DNA of 21,492 nucleotides from CAYVUV01 sp964455095 (GTDB taxonomy: Bacteria; Desulfobacterota; Binatia; HRBIN30; CADEER01), in NCBI GenBank assembly GCA_964455095.1, contig CAYVUV010000288.1, forward strand, positions 1 through 21,492, given 5' to 3'. Shown in pieces: positions 1-7,080 of the stretch; positions within the stretch are counted from its first letter, which is position 1, and each line of letters starts with the position of its first letter. The notes under the pieces were generated by a model. That model did no database searches. It had not been told where the DNA came from and worked only from the letters and a program-made list of their open reading frames with translations. The translations under genes and the position numbers were made by a program.

Positions 1-1067
1 TCGGCGACGAACGAGTAGCGCATCGGGAAGACGTCGATGAAGCCGAGCGCGGGCAGCAGCGAGCCGGCGAAGAACAGCACGGCGATCAGTGGCCCGCGGC
101 CAAGGCGCGGGCGGGCGAGGAAGAGCGCCGCGACGGCGCCGAGCGCGGCGAGAGGAAACAGATATTGCCACCACGCACTGCTGTCGATCTGCCAGCGCGG
201 GTACATGAAGGTCAGAGGCTGCGGCCAGGCCAGCGTGGCGGCATAGAACCACAGCGCCCGCCCGGCGATGAGGCCGCGGTCGACGAAGGACAGGTGCCAG
301 TCGGCGCCGGCGGCGCCGACATGGTGCTTCTCCATCCAGACCGTCACGGCGCTCAGGCCGGCACCGAGCGCGAACAGCGGCAGCAGGGGCACGACGTCCG
401 CCGACTCGATGCGACCGCGCTTCCACCACACGATCAGCAGCAGCGCGGCCGGCAGCGAGGCCGTGACCGTCTTGCTCAGCAGCGCGGCGGCGCACAGCGC
501 CAGTGCCGCGGCGTACCAGCGCTGGCGCCCGACCCGCGCCGATGCGAAGCGCAAGTAGGCGAGCGCGGCGGCGAGGTAGCACGCGCCGGACAGCACGTTC
601 TTGCGCTCGGTGATCCAGGCGACGGACTCGACGTGCACCGGGTGCAGGGCGAACAGCGCCGCGGCCAGCGCCGCACCGGGCACCTGCAGCATCAACAGCA
701 CCCGCCAGAGCAGCACGGCGCTCAGCCCGTGCAACAGGACATTGCCCAGATGGTACGCAAAAGGAGCGGCACCGGCGAGTTGGTACTGCAGCCACAGGCT
801 GGTGAACGTGAGCGGGTAGTACTGCGGCACGGCGCCCGGCTCGAGCCAGATGCGCCGCAAGCCGTCGAGCGAGCGCAGTGTCGCGTTGGCGGTGACGTAA
901 TCGTCGTCGTCCCAGACGAAGCCGCCCTGCAGCGCCGGGACATAGGCGATCAGCGTCGCGACGATCAGCGCCGCGCCAATCAGCCAGGCGGGCACGGCCG
1001 GCGCGCGGCGAGGTGCGGCGGCGGCAACTGCCGGAGGCGCGGAACGCGCGCGGCGCGGCGCGGCCAT
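1..1067 (-). CDS. TMTC/PMT-like multi-span glycosyltransferase, N-terminal part (cut by window edge)
   Basis: Translating the minus strand from the ATG at 1067 gives an open frame of 355 codons running off the left edge. The first 28 residues are Ala/Pro/Arg-rich and are followed by many hydrophobic helices. After helix 1 comes PALQGGFVWDDDDY, the acidic first-loop motif of GT-C glycosyltransferases. Later come HPVHVESVAWITERKNVLSG and LSKTVTASLPAALLL, hallmarks of bacterial TMTC-type proteins that usually carry C-terminal TPR repeats. The family is thought to transfer a lipid-linked sugar to proteins at the membrane; the substrate here is unknown, and any TPR part lies outside the window. 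The start overlaps the stop of the upstream hydrolase by one base (TGATG), so translation is probably coupled. The family call is firm; the exact reaction is inferred. Confidence 0.88.
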   Translation of the reverse strand, partial: MAAPRRARSAPPAVAAAAPRRAPAVPAWLIGAALIVATLIAYVPALQGGFVWDDDDYVTANATLRSLDGLRRIWLEPGAVPQYYPLTFTSLWLQYQLAGAAPFAYHLGNVLLHGLSAVLLWRVLLMLQVPGAALAAALFALHPVHVESVAWITERKNVLSGACYLAAALAYLRFASARVGRQRWYAAALALCAAALLSKTVTASLPAALLLIVWWKRGRIESADVVPLLPLFALGAGLSAVTVWMEKHHVGAAGADWHLSFVDRGLIAGRALWFYAATLAWPQPLTFMYPRWQIDSSAWWQYLFPLAALGAVAALFLARPRLGRGPLIAVLFFAGSLLPALGFIDVFPMRYSFVA

Positions 1068-1753
1068 CAGCCGATCGCCGCGCGCAGCCACGCCGCGCTG
1101 GCGTCGACGATCTCGGCCTCGATCGCGGCCTGATCGCGCCCGGCGCGCTTCAGCACCTTGAACGAGTGGTCGCCGCCGTCGATGACGTGCAGCGTCACCG
1201 GCGCCGTGCACGCCGCCAGCGCCGGGCGCAGCAGGTCGAGCGAACAGAGCGCATCGCGCGTGCCGGCGAAGAACAGCATGGGCGCGGCAATGCGCGGCAG
1301 GTGGGCGGCGCGCAGTTTCTGCGGCTGGCCGGCCGGGTGCAGCGGATAGCCGAGCAGGAGCAAGCCGTCGACGGCGTCGCCCTGCGCGGCGAGGTGGGTG
1401 GCCATGCGCCCGCCCATCGACTTGCCGCCGATGGCCAGGCGCGGCGGGCGCAAATCGGCGGCGCCGCGCACGGCGTCGATCACGGCGCGATAACACGCTT
1501 CGAGCACGGGCGTGCGGTCGGGCACCTTGGCGCGGCGCTCGGTGTACGGGAAGTTGAAGCGCACGGTCAGGAAGCCGCGCTGCGCCAGGCCGTCGCAGAG
1601 CGCGACCAGCAGCGGGCTGCGCATGTCGACGCCGGCGCCGTGTGCCAGGATCACGCCAGGCGTCTGGCCGGGCGCAAAGGCATCGGGGAAAACGATGACG
1701 GCGGACACCGTGCCGCCGCGGCCGTCGGGGAGCTGGCGCGTGTCGCGGCGCAT
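1067..1753 (-). CDS. Tex30/KANL3-like alpha/beta hydrolase
   Basis: This 228-residue protein has the order of an alpha/beta hydrolase triad: nucleophile Ser112 in GGKSMGG, Asp167 in FAGTRD, and His196 in DGGDHSF. An oxyanion-side LAHGAGVDM motif sits near residue 37, and RFNFPY follows the first strand-helix unit. This pattern matches the small dienelactone-hydrolase-like family that includes Tex30 (COG3571). The substrate is unknown. I chose ATG 1753 because the frame remains open upstream to 2056 only inside the DUF72 gene, where the translation is a low-complexity antisense-like shadow on the same strand. The start has no clear Shine-Dalgarno sequence and lies 47 nt after the DUF72 stop. 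The stop overlaps the glycosyltransferase start. It may be part of the TetR-led operon. Confidence 0.85.
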   Translation of the reverse strand: MRRDTRQLPDGRGGTVSAVIVFPDAFAPGQTPGVILAHGAGVDMRSPLLVALCDGLAQRGFLTVRFNFPYTERRAKVPDRTPVLEACYRAVIDAVRGAADLRPPRLAIGGKSMGGRMATHLAAQGDAVDGLLLLGYPLHPAGQPQKLRAAHLPRIAAPMLFFAGTRDALCSLDLLRPALAACTAPVTLHVIDGGDHSFKVLKRAGRDQAAIEAEIVDASAAWLRAAIG

Positions 1754-1800
1754 CGGGCAGCCCGCCGGCTCAGCGCGCGCTCGGGGCGTGCCGCTCGAGC

Positions 1801-2535
1801 TCAGAGCTCCGCGGCCACCGGCGCGGCGCTCTCGTCCAGCAACGCGCGCAGCTTGGCGGCGAAGAGCGGCCCGCGGCCCTCGTCCTCGTGCTTGAAGTAG
1901 ACGAACACATCGCGCCAATTGGCCGACGCGTTGCGGATGCGCTGGGCGCACTCCTCGAGGTCGCGCTCGCTGTACTCCGGTTGGCGCAGGCGGAAGTAGC
2001 CGAAGTCGGCCGTCACCTCCCACGGCACGGCGCGGTCCTGGCTCTCGACGATGCACAGCGCGACGCCGAAACGCTTCAGACAGTCGTACACCTCGTCGTC
2101 GAACCAGGTGGCGTTGCGAAACTCGAAGGCGACGCGGAAGCCGGGCGACATCTGGTGGAGGAAGTCCTCCAGACGCGGCACGTCGCGCTTCAGAAACGGC
2201 GGCAGCTGGAAGAGGATGGCGCCGAGCTTGTCCTTGAGCGCGCGCGACGTCTCACAGAAATCGGCCACGATGTCGGCGGCGTCGCGCAGGCGCAGGTCGT
2301 GCGTGATGCGCCGCGGCGCCTTGAGGGTGAAGGCGAAGCGTTCCGGCACTTCCTTCGCCCAGCCCTGCAGCTGGCGGACGCTCGCCATGCGGTAGAATGT
2401 GTAGTTGATCTCGACGCTGGAGAAGCGCTCGCCGTAGTAGTGCAGCAGCTGGGTGTCGGGCAGGCCTTCAGGGTAGAAGTGCCCCTTCCACTCCTTGTAG
2501 CTGTAGCCCGACGTGCCGATCCAGAACGATGCCAT
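1801..2535 (-). CDS. DUF72 (YecE-like) domain protein
   Basis: The 244-residue product is a full-length DUF72 protein. It opens with IGTSGYSYKEWKGHFYP, followed by SVEINYTFYR, FAFTLKAPRRITHD, LGAILFQLPP, VAFEFRNATWF and VFVYFKHEDEG, which are the usual conserved blocks of this TIM-barrel-like family in order. The biochemical role of DUF72 is not settled; a link to nucleic-acid or Fe-S functions has been suggested for some members but nothing here tests it. The start ATG at 2535 is followed directly by the conserved N-terminal block, so it fits, although no strong ribosome binding site precedes it. It lies 60 nt after the acyl-CoA dehydrogenase stop and is probably cotranscribed. Confidence 0.93.
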   Translation of the reverse strand: MASFWIGTSGYSYKEWKGHFYPEGLPDTQLLHYYGERFSSVEINYTFYRMASVRQLQGWAKEVPERFAFTLKAPRRITHDLRLRDAADIVADFCETSRALKDKLGAILFQLPPFLKRDVPRLEDFLHQMSPGFRVAFEFRNATWFDDEVYDCLKRFGVALCIVESQDRAVPWEVTADFGYFRLRQPEYSERDLEECAQRIRNASANWRDVFVYFKHEDEGRGPLFAAKLRALLDESAAPVAAEL

Positions 2536-2595
2536 GATGCGAGCTGTCTATCACGGCGTTCGAAGGCAGGACAACGGAGGGGCCGAAAGCGGGCG

Positions 2596-3837
2596 TCAGT
2601 TCAGCTCTTTGCTCGAGTAGCCGAGGATCCGGCGCGCGACGATCATCAAGTTGATCTGCTGCGTGCCCTCGAAGATGTCGTTGATCTTCGCGTCGCGCAT
2701 CCATTTCTCGAGCAGCAGCTTGCGCGAGTAGCCGAGCGGGCCGAGCAGCTCGACCGCCTTCTGCGTCACCTGGGTCACCGCCTGGCCGGCCTTGGCCTTG
2801 CACATCGAGGCCTCGAGGTTGTTGTGCATGCCGCGGTCCATCATCCACGAGGCGCGCCAGGTGAGCAGGCGGGCGGCCTGCAGGTTGGCTTCCATGTCCA
2901 TGAAATCGCGCTCGATGGTCGTCATCTTGTTGGCCGGCGCGTCGTAGCGGATGGCGACGTTGGCCTTGGCGAGGGCGTCGCGGACGAAGTCGACCGCGGC
3001 GCGGCCGATGCCGATGGCGCTGGCCGCCACGGCCGGGCGGGTGGCGTCGAAGGTCGCCATGACGCCCTTGAAGCCCTCGCTGCCCTGCCCGGTTTTGACC
3101 TCGGCGCTGCCGAGCAAATTGTTGAGCGGGATGCGGCAGTCTTCGAAGACGATCTGCGCCGTGTCGGAGGCGCGGATGCCGAGCTTGTCCTCGACCTTGG
3201 TCACCGTCACGCCGGGCGTGTGGTGCTCGACGATGAAGGCCTTGATGCCGGCGCGGCCGGCGGCCTTGTCGACTGTCGCCCAGACCACGACGAAGCCCTC
3301 CGACATGTCGAGCGCGCGCTGGCCACTGGTGCAGAATATCTTGGTGCCGTTCAACACCCACTGGTCGCCGTCGCGCACGGCGGTGGTCATCACGGCGGCG
3401 GAGTCCGACCCGCAGCCCGGCTCGGTGATCGCCATGCCGGCCCACTTCGGCTCGCCTTCCTGGAAGCGGGCGAGAAAGCGCGTGCGCTGCTCGGGCGTGC
3501 CCGCCGCGGCGACCGCGGCGCCGCCGAGGCCGGCGTTGGGAATGCTCAGGTAGAGGCCGGCATCGCCCCACGACAGCTCCTCGATGGTGACCGAGCTGGC
3601 CAGGTTGCGCTCCGACGGCTTGGCCGGCTTGCCGCTTTCGCCCTTCTCCTTCTCGCCGCCGCCGAATCCGACCACGCTGCCGCGCGACACGTTCCACATC
3701 ATGTGGTGCCACTCGGTGGGCTCCTCGTGCTCGCGCTCGTCGTACTCGCGCGAGATCGGCCGCATGGTGCCCTCGGCCAGCATGTGGATCATCTGCCGCA
3801 TGCCGTCGATTTCAGGGGAGAGCTCAAAGTCGATCAT
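2596..3837 (-). CDS. Acyl-CoA dehydrogenase, probable catalytic-Glu subunit of a heteromeric pair
   Basis: This 413-residue protein has the acyl-CoA dehydrogenase fold: helical N-terminal domain to about residue 130, beta domain with ITEPGCGSD (137-145) and GTKIFCTSG, then a C-terminal helical domain. The catalytic base is present as Glu390 in DIFEGTQQI. A Gly/Lys/Glu-rich insertion at 59-78 resembles actinobacterial-type FadE proteins. The FAD-contacting motifs of the C-terminal domain are degenerate: the usual RxxFG is replaced by a region around VAIRYDA (294-300), and GGxGY reads LLGPLGY (364-370). The next-door dehydrogenase has the opposite pattern. A strong GGAGGA ribosome site precedes the ATG. 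It should oxidise an acyl-CoA to the 2-enoyl-CoA and pass electrons to ETF; the chain type is unknown. Confidence 0.93.
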   Translation of the reverse strand: MIDFELSPEIDGMRQMIHMLAEGTMRPISREYDEREHEEPTEWHHMMWNVSRGSVVGFGGGEKEKGESGKPAKPSERNLASSVTIEELSWGDAGLYLSIPNAGLGGAAVAAAGTPEQRTRFLARFQEGEPKWAGMAITEPGCGSDSAAVMTTAVRDGDQWVLNGTKIFCTSGQRALDMSEGFVVVWATVDKAAGRAGIKAFIVEHHTPGVTVTKVEDKLGIRASDTAQIVFEDCRIPLNNLLGSAEVKTGQGSEGFKGVMATFDATRPAVAASAIGIGRAAVDFVRDALAKANVAIRYDAPANKMTTIERDFMDMEANLQAARLLTWRASWMMDRGMHNNLEASMCKAKAGQAVTQVTQKAVELLGPLGYSRKLLLEKWMRDAKINDIFEGTQQINLMIVARRILGYSSKELN

Positions 3838-3889
3838 CGGGATATCCTCCGTTGTGCTGTGCAGCGAGCCGGTCGGTGAGAAACGCCGT

Positions 3890-4972
3890 TCACGCGACGG
3901 CCAGGCCGTCGAACGTGCTGAAGCCGCGCCCGTTGCGCAGCCAGAGCTCGACCAGATGGTCGCGGATGTAACCGTGGCCGCCGAGCACCTGCACGGCGTT
4001 GTCGGTGACCTTCAGCGCCATGCTGGCGGCGTAGTTCTTGGCGATGCACGCCTCGCGCGTGGCGTCCTCGCCGCGGTCGAGCTTCCACGCCGCCTCCCAG
4101 GTGAGCAAGCGGGTGGCGTCGATCTCGATCGCCATCTCGGCGAGCATGAAGGCAATCGCCTGCTTCTGGCCGATGGCGACGCCGAAGGCGCGGCGGTCCT
4201 TGGCGTAGTCGCGCGCGTACTCGAAGGCGGCGCGCGCCACGCCGACGGCCAGCGAGGCGAGCGCGATGCGGGTGCGGTTGAGCAGCGGGGTGAAGTCGCC
4301 GGCGAGGCGGGCGCTGGCGGGGACCTTGCACTGCTCGAGCGACAGCTCGTAGGTCGCCAGCGCCTTGATGCCCATGTTCTGCTCGCGCTCGACGACGCTC
4401 AACCCAGCCGTGCCGGCCGGCACGAGAAAGGCGTTCAGGCCGTCCTCGCCGCGCGCGTAGACCACCACGTGGCGCGCCTCGGCGGCGAGCGGCACGTAGC
4501 ACTTGCGGCCGTTGAGCACGAAGTCACCGCCCTGCTTGGTCGCGGTGGTGGCGAGCTCGTTGATGTCGTAGCGGAAGTCGGGCTCCATCACCGCCGCCGT
4601 GCCGGCGGTGAACTGCGCGCCGGCATACTGCGGCAGGATCTCCTGCTGCTGCGCGGCGCTGCCGAGCTCGAGCACGGGATAGATCACCAGGCGCGGCGCC
4701 AGGAGATGCAGCGCGACCGACAGATCGGCCCACCCGAGCTCCTCGAGCACCAGCGCGCTGGTCATCGCCGCGCGGCTGTCGCCGTGGCCGCCGAACGACT
4801 CGGGGATGGCGCTCTGCACCAGGCCGAGCTCCCAGGCGTGTTGGATCAGCGCCTGCGGAATCGCGCCGCTCTCGTCGGCCTCGCGCGCCGCCGGGCGAAT
4901 TTGCTCGGCGGCAAAGCTGGCGACGGTGTCGCGGACGAGTTGCTGTTCCTCGGTCGGTTGGAAACTCACCAT
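3890..4972 (-). CDS. Acyl-CoA dehydrogenase-like protein with Asp in place of catalytic Glu
   Basis: This 360-residue dehydrogenase-family protein has intact C-terminal FAD motifs: RRAFG (260-264), IGQKQ (267-271) and QVLGGHGYIRD (328-338). The position where most family members have the catalytic Glu reads STFDGLAVA, giving Asp355. There is also no Glu near residues 227-245, the region of the alternative base in isovaleryl-CoA dehydrogenase. The usual TEPxxGSD loop is degraded to VMEPDFRYD (128-136). The gene is thus complementary to the dehydrogenase 52 nt downstream, and both may form one heteromer. Its GGAGGAAG ribosome site overlaps the end of the TetR gene, and the ATG lies 4 nt beyond the TetR stop, implying coupling. 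Family membership is certain; independent activity is doubtful. Confidence 0.92.
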   Translation of the reverse strand: MVSFQPTEEQQLVRDTVASFAAEQIRPAAREADESGAIPQALIQHAWELGLVQSAIPESFGGHGDSRAAMTSALVLEELGWADLSVALHLLAPRLVIYPVLELGSAAQQQEILPQYAGAQFTAGTAAVMEPDFRYDINELATTATKQGGDFVLNGRKCYVPLAAEARHVVVYARGEDGLNAFLVPAGTAGLSVVEREQNMGIKALATYELSLEQCKVPASARLAGDFTPLLNRTRIALASLAVGVARAAFEYARDYAKDRRAFGVAIGQKQAIAFMLAEMAIEIDATRLLTWEAAWKLDRGEDATREACIAKNYAASMALKVTDNAVQVLGGHGYIRDHLVELWLRNGRGFSTFDGLAVA

Positions 4973-4976
4973 CGGG

Positions 4977-5609
4977 TCACTTCCTCCTGGCCGGGCGCTT
5001 CTCGGACACGCGCAGCCATGTGAGATACTGGTCGAGAAAAGTCTGCAGCAGGTCCTCGAGGTCGACGACCTCGGGTTCCTGGTAGTACTGTATCTCGGCG
5101 CCCATCACCGCCCCGGCATAGACTCCGGCGGCGGTGATGGCGCTGACATCGGCCCGGAAGGTACCCTGGCTTTGGCCGAGCTCGATGATGCCGCGCAGGA
5201 AGGCGCGAAAACGATGCATCATCTGGCGGAACTGCGCCGAGAGGCGGGCGTTGGTATCGAGCGCTTCGACCATCAGCGTGACGATGAAGCGTCGATGATT
5301 GCTCTTGGTGGCGTGATCGATGCAGACCCGGGTGACGCCGCGCAGGGCGCCGACGGCATCCGTCAGGGCACCGAGGTCGCCGGTCACGCGGCGTTCGAAC
5401 TGCGAGATGCGGTTTTTCACCGCCTCGAACAGCAGCTCTTCCTTGTCTTTGAAATGATAGTAGATGGCGCCCTTGGTCAGCCCGGCTGCCTTGGCGATGC
5501 GATCGATCGAGGTCGCCTGATACCCGTAGCGGGCGAAGCAATCGATCGCGATGTCGGTCAGGTCCCGCCGCCCGTTCTCGTGGCGTGCGGGCCGTGTCGC
5601 TGGTCCCAT
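4977..5609 (-). CDS. TetR/AcrR-family transcriptional regulator
   Basis: The 210-residue protein carries a standard TetR DNA-binding domain at about residues 15-62, with TSIDRIAKAAGLTKGAIYYH and FKDKEELL, followed by an all-helical ligand domain of normal length. It is the first gene of the run leading into the two acyl-CoA dehydrogenases, so it most likely represses that operon and responds to an acyl-CoA or related compound; the ligand is not visible. The start ATG (5609-5607) is part of a perfect 20-bp palindrome, and no alternative ATG, GTG or TTG start occurs before the HTH, so this start is well supported. The putative promoter predicts a 5' leader of only about 5 nt. Confidence 0.95.
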   Translation of the reverse strand: MGPATRPARHENGRRDLTDIAIDCFARYGYQATSIDRIAKAAGLTKGAIYYHFKDKEELLFEAVKNRISQFERRVTGDLGALTDAVGALRGVTRVCIDHATKSNHRRFIVTLMVEALDTNARLSAQFRQMMHRFRAFLRGIIELGQSQGTFRADVSAITAAGVYAGAVMGAEIQYYQEPEVVDLEDLLQTFLDQYLTWLRVSEKRPARRK

Positions 5610-5626
5610 ACTGAACGTTCAGTATG
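5607..5626. promoter_or_regulatory. Palindromic TetR operator covering the tetR start codon
   Basis: The bases CATACTGAACGTTCAGTATG form a perfect 20-bp palindrome. Its core, ACTGAACGTTCAGT, matches the style of known TetR-family operators. It covers the putative -10 (5621-5626) and the first codon of the TetR gene, so binding would block transcription of the regulator and the operon behind it. The regulator assignment is inferred from adjacency. Confidence 0.85.
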
Positions 5627-5648
5627 TTGATGCGGCGCCGTATGTCAA
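5621..5648 (-). promoter_or_regulatory. Sigma70-like promoter of the tetR/acyl-CoA dehydrogenase operon
   Basis: On the minus strand a perfect -35 TTGACA (5648-5643) is followed by a 16-nt spacer and CATACT (5626-5621), a 4/6 match to the -10 consensus. Transcription would start near 5614, about 5 nt before the ATG at 5609. The overlap with the palindrome supports autoregulation. Confidence 0.65.
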
Positions 5649-5677
5649 GTAGTTCGATCGAGGCAAGGCGCCGGCGT

Positions 5678-5701
5678 GATATAGGCCCGGCGCGCAGGAG
5701 G
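5678..5701 (+). promoter_or_regulatory. Possible extended -10 and ribosome binding site of asnS
   Basis: The sequence from 5677 reads TGATATAGG, an extended -10 form (TG-N-TATAGG) with no convincing -35. A strong AGGAGG at 5696-5701 ends 5 nt before the GTG at 5707 and decides that start. The ribosome site is secure; the promoter is weak evidence. Confidence 0.4.
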
Positions 5702-5706
5702 GCGAC

Positions 5707-6999
5707 GTGGGCCAGGTGTACATCGAGGACATCGGGAAGTACGCGGGCGAGGAGGTCACGCTCAAGGGCTGGCTCTACAACAAGCGCTCGAGCGGCAAGT
5801 TGCACTTCCTGCTGGTGCGCGACGGCACCGGCACGCTGCAGTGCGTGGTGTTTCAGAAGGACGTCAGCCCAGAGCAGTTCGCCCGCGCCGAGCATCTGAC
5901 GCAGGAGTCGGCGCTGATGGTCACCGGCACCGTGCGCGCCGACGCGCGCGCGCCGCTCGGCTACGAGCTCGGCGTGACCGATCTCGAAGTCGTGCACCAG
6001 GCGGCCGAGTACCCGATCACGCCGAAGGAGCACGGCGTCGCTTTTCTGCTCGACCACCGCCATCTGTGGGTGCGCTCGGCCAAGCAGCACGCGGTGCTGC
6101 GCATCCGCAGTGAGGTCGCACACGCCTGTCGCCACTACTTCGACGAGCGCGGCTTCGTGCTCTTCGACGCGCCGATCCTGACGCCGGCGGCATGCGAGGG
6201 CACGACGACGCTGTTCGAGACGCCGTACTTCGACGAGAAAGCGTATCTGACCCAGAGCGGGCAGCTCTACCTCGAAGCCGGTGCGATGGCGTTCGGCAAG
6301 GTGTACTGCTTCGGGCCGACGTTCCGCGCCGAGAAGTCGAAGACGCGCCGCCACCTGATGGAGTTCTGGATGGTCGAGCCGGAGGTGGCGTTCATGGACC
6401 TCGCCGGCGACATGGACCTCGCCGAGGACTTTGTCGCGTACGTCGTGCAGCGCGTGCTCGCCACCCGGCGCCGCGAGCTCGAGGTGCTCGAGCGCGACCT
6501 GGCGCCGCTCGAGCGCGTGCGCAAGCCGTTCCCGCGCATCGCCTACGGCGAGGCCGTCGAGCTGCTGCGCGGCAAGGGCTTCGCCGTCGAGTGGGGGGCC
6601 GACTTCGGTGCCGACGAGGAGACGGCGATCTCCGAATCGTTCGACCGCCCGGTGCTCGTCCACCGCTATCCGGCCGCCTGTAAAGCGTTCTATATGAAGG
6701 CCGACCCGGCCGATCCGAAGGTCGCGCTGTGCGTCGACATGCTCGCCCCCGAGGGCTACGGCGAGATCATCGGCGGTGGCCAGCGCGAAGACGACTGGCA
6801 GACCCTGCAAGACAAGATCCGCGCACACGGGCTGCCGCAGGAGGCGTTCGACTGGTACCTCGATCTGCGCCGCTACGGCGCGGTGCCCCACGCCGGCTTC
6901 GGCATGGGCATCGAGCGCGTCGTCGCCTGGCTGTGCGGCATCCACCACGTGCGCGAGACCATCCCCTTCCCGCGCATGCTCGAACGCCTGCGGCCGTGA
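5707..6999 (+). CDS. asnS: Asparagine--tRNA ligase (class II)
   Basis: The 430-residue protein charges tRNA-Asn with asparagine in the cytoplasm. An OB-fold anticodon-binding domain occupies roughly residues 1-100 (VTLKGWLYNKRSSGKLHFLL). The class II core follows, with motif 2 around 206-226 (FRAEKSKTRRHLMEFWMVEP) and motif 3 at 397-411 (GFGMGIERVVAWLCG). The combination of TRRHLMEFWMVEPE and IIGGGQRED is typical of AsnRS rather than AspRS. Length and domain order are normal. The start is GTG at 5707, placed by a near-perfect AGGAGG 5 nt upstream. The gene is divergent from the TetR operon, with 97 nt between the two start codons. Its presence implies direct asparaginylation, though an amidotransferase route could coexist. 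Confidence 0.95.
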   Translation: MGQVYIEDIGKYAGEEVTLKGWLYNKRSSGKLHFLLVRDGTGTLQCVVFQKDVSPEQFARAEHLTQESALMVTGTVRADARAPLGYELGVTDLEVVHQAAEYPITPKEHGVAFLLDHRHLWVRSAKQHAVLRIRSEVAHACRHYFDERGFVLFDAPILTPAACEGTTTLFETPYFDEKAYLTQSGQLYLEAGAMAFGKVYCFGPTFRAEKSKTRRHLMEFWMVEPEVAFMDLAGDMDLAEDFVAYVVQRVLATRRRELEVLERDLAPLERVRKPFPRIAYGEAVELLRGKGFAVEWGADFGADEETAISESFDRPVLVHRYPAACKAFYMKADPADPKVALCVDMLAPEGYGEIIGGGQREDDWQTLQDKIRAHGLPQEAFDWYLDLRRYGAVPHAGFGMGIERVVAWLCGIHHVRETIPFPRMLERLRP

Positions 7000-7080
7000 C
7001 GTCCGCGGCGGGCAAAGCAGCAAAACCTTGTCTCCGGCAGTGAAGTTTGCTGTAAGCAACCGGGCATGGGGGGGAATATG

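Noticed and set aside
165..1133. A 322-codon plus-strand open frame at the left end
   Set aside because: It mirrors the glycosyltransferase gene on the minus strand, which has clear GT-C/TMTC motifs.
1754..2056. N-terminal extension of the alpha/beta hydrolase into the DUF72 gene
   Set aside because: The extra residues are Arg/Ala/Gly-rich, overlap the DUF72 coding sequence in another frame and precede the normal hydrolase start.
1888..3879. A 663-codon plus-strand open frame
   Set aside because: It is antisense to DUF72 and the acyl-CoA dehydrogenase, both of which have full family motifs.
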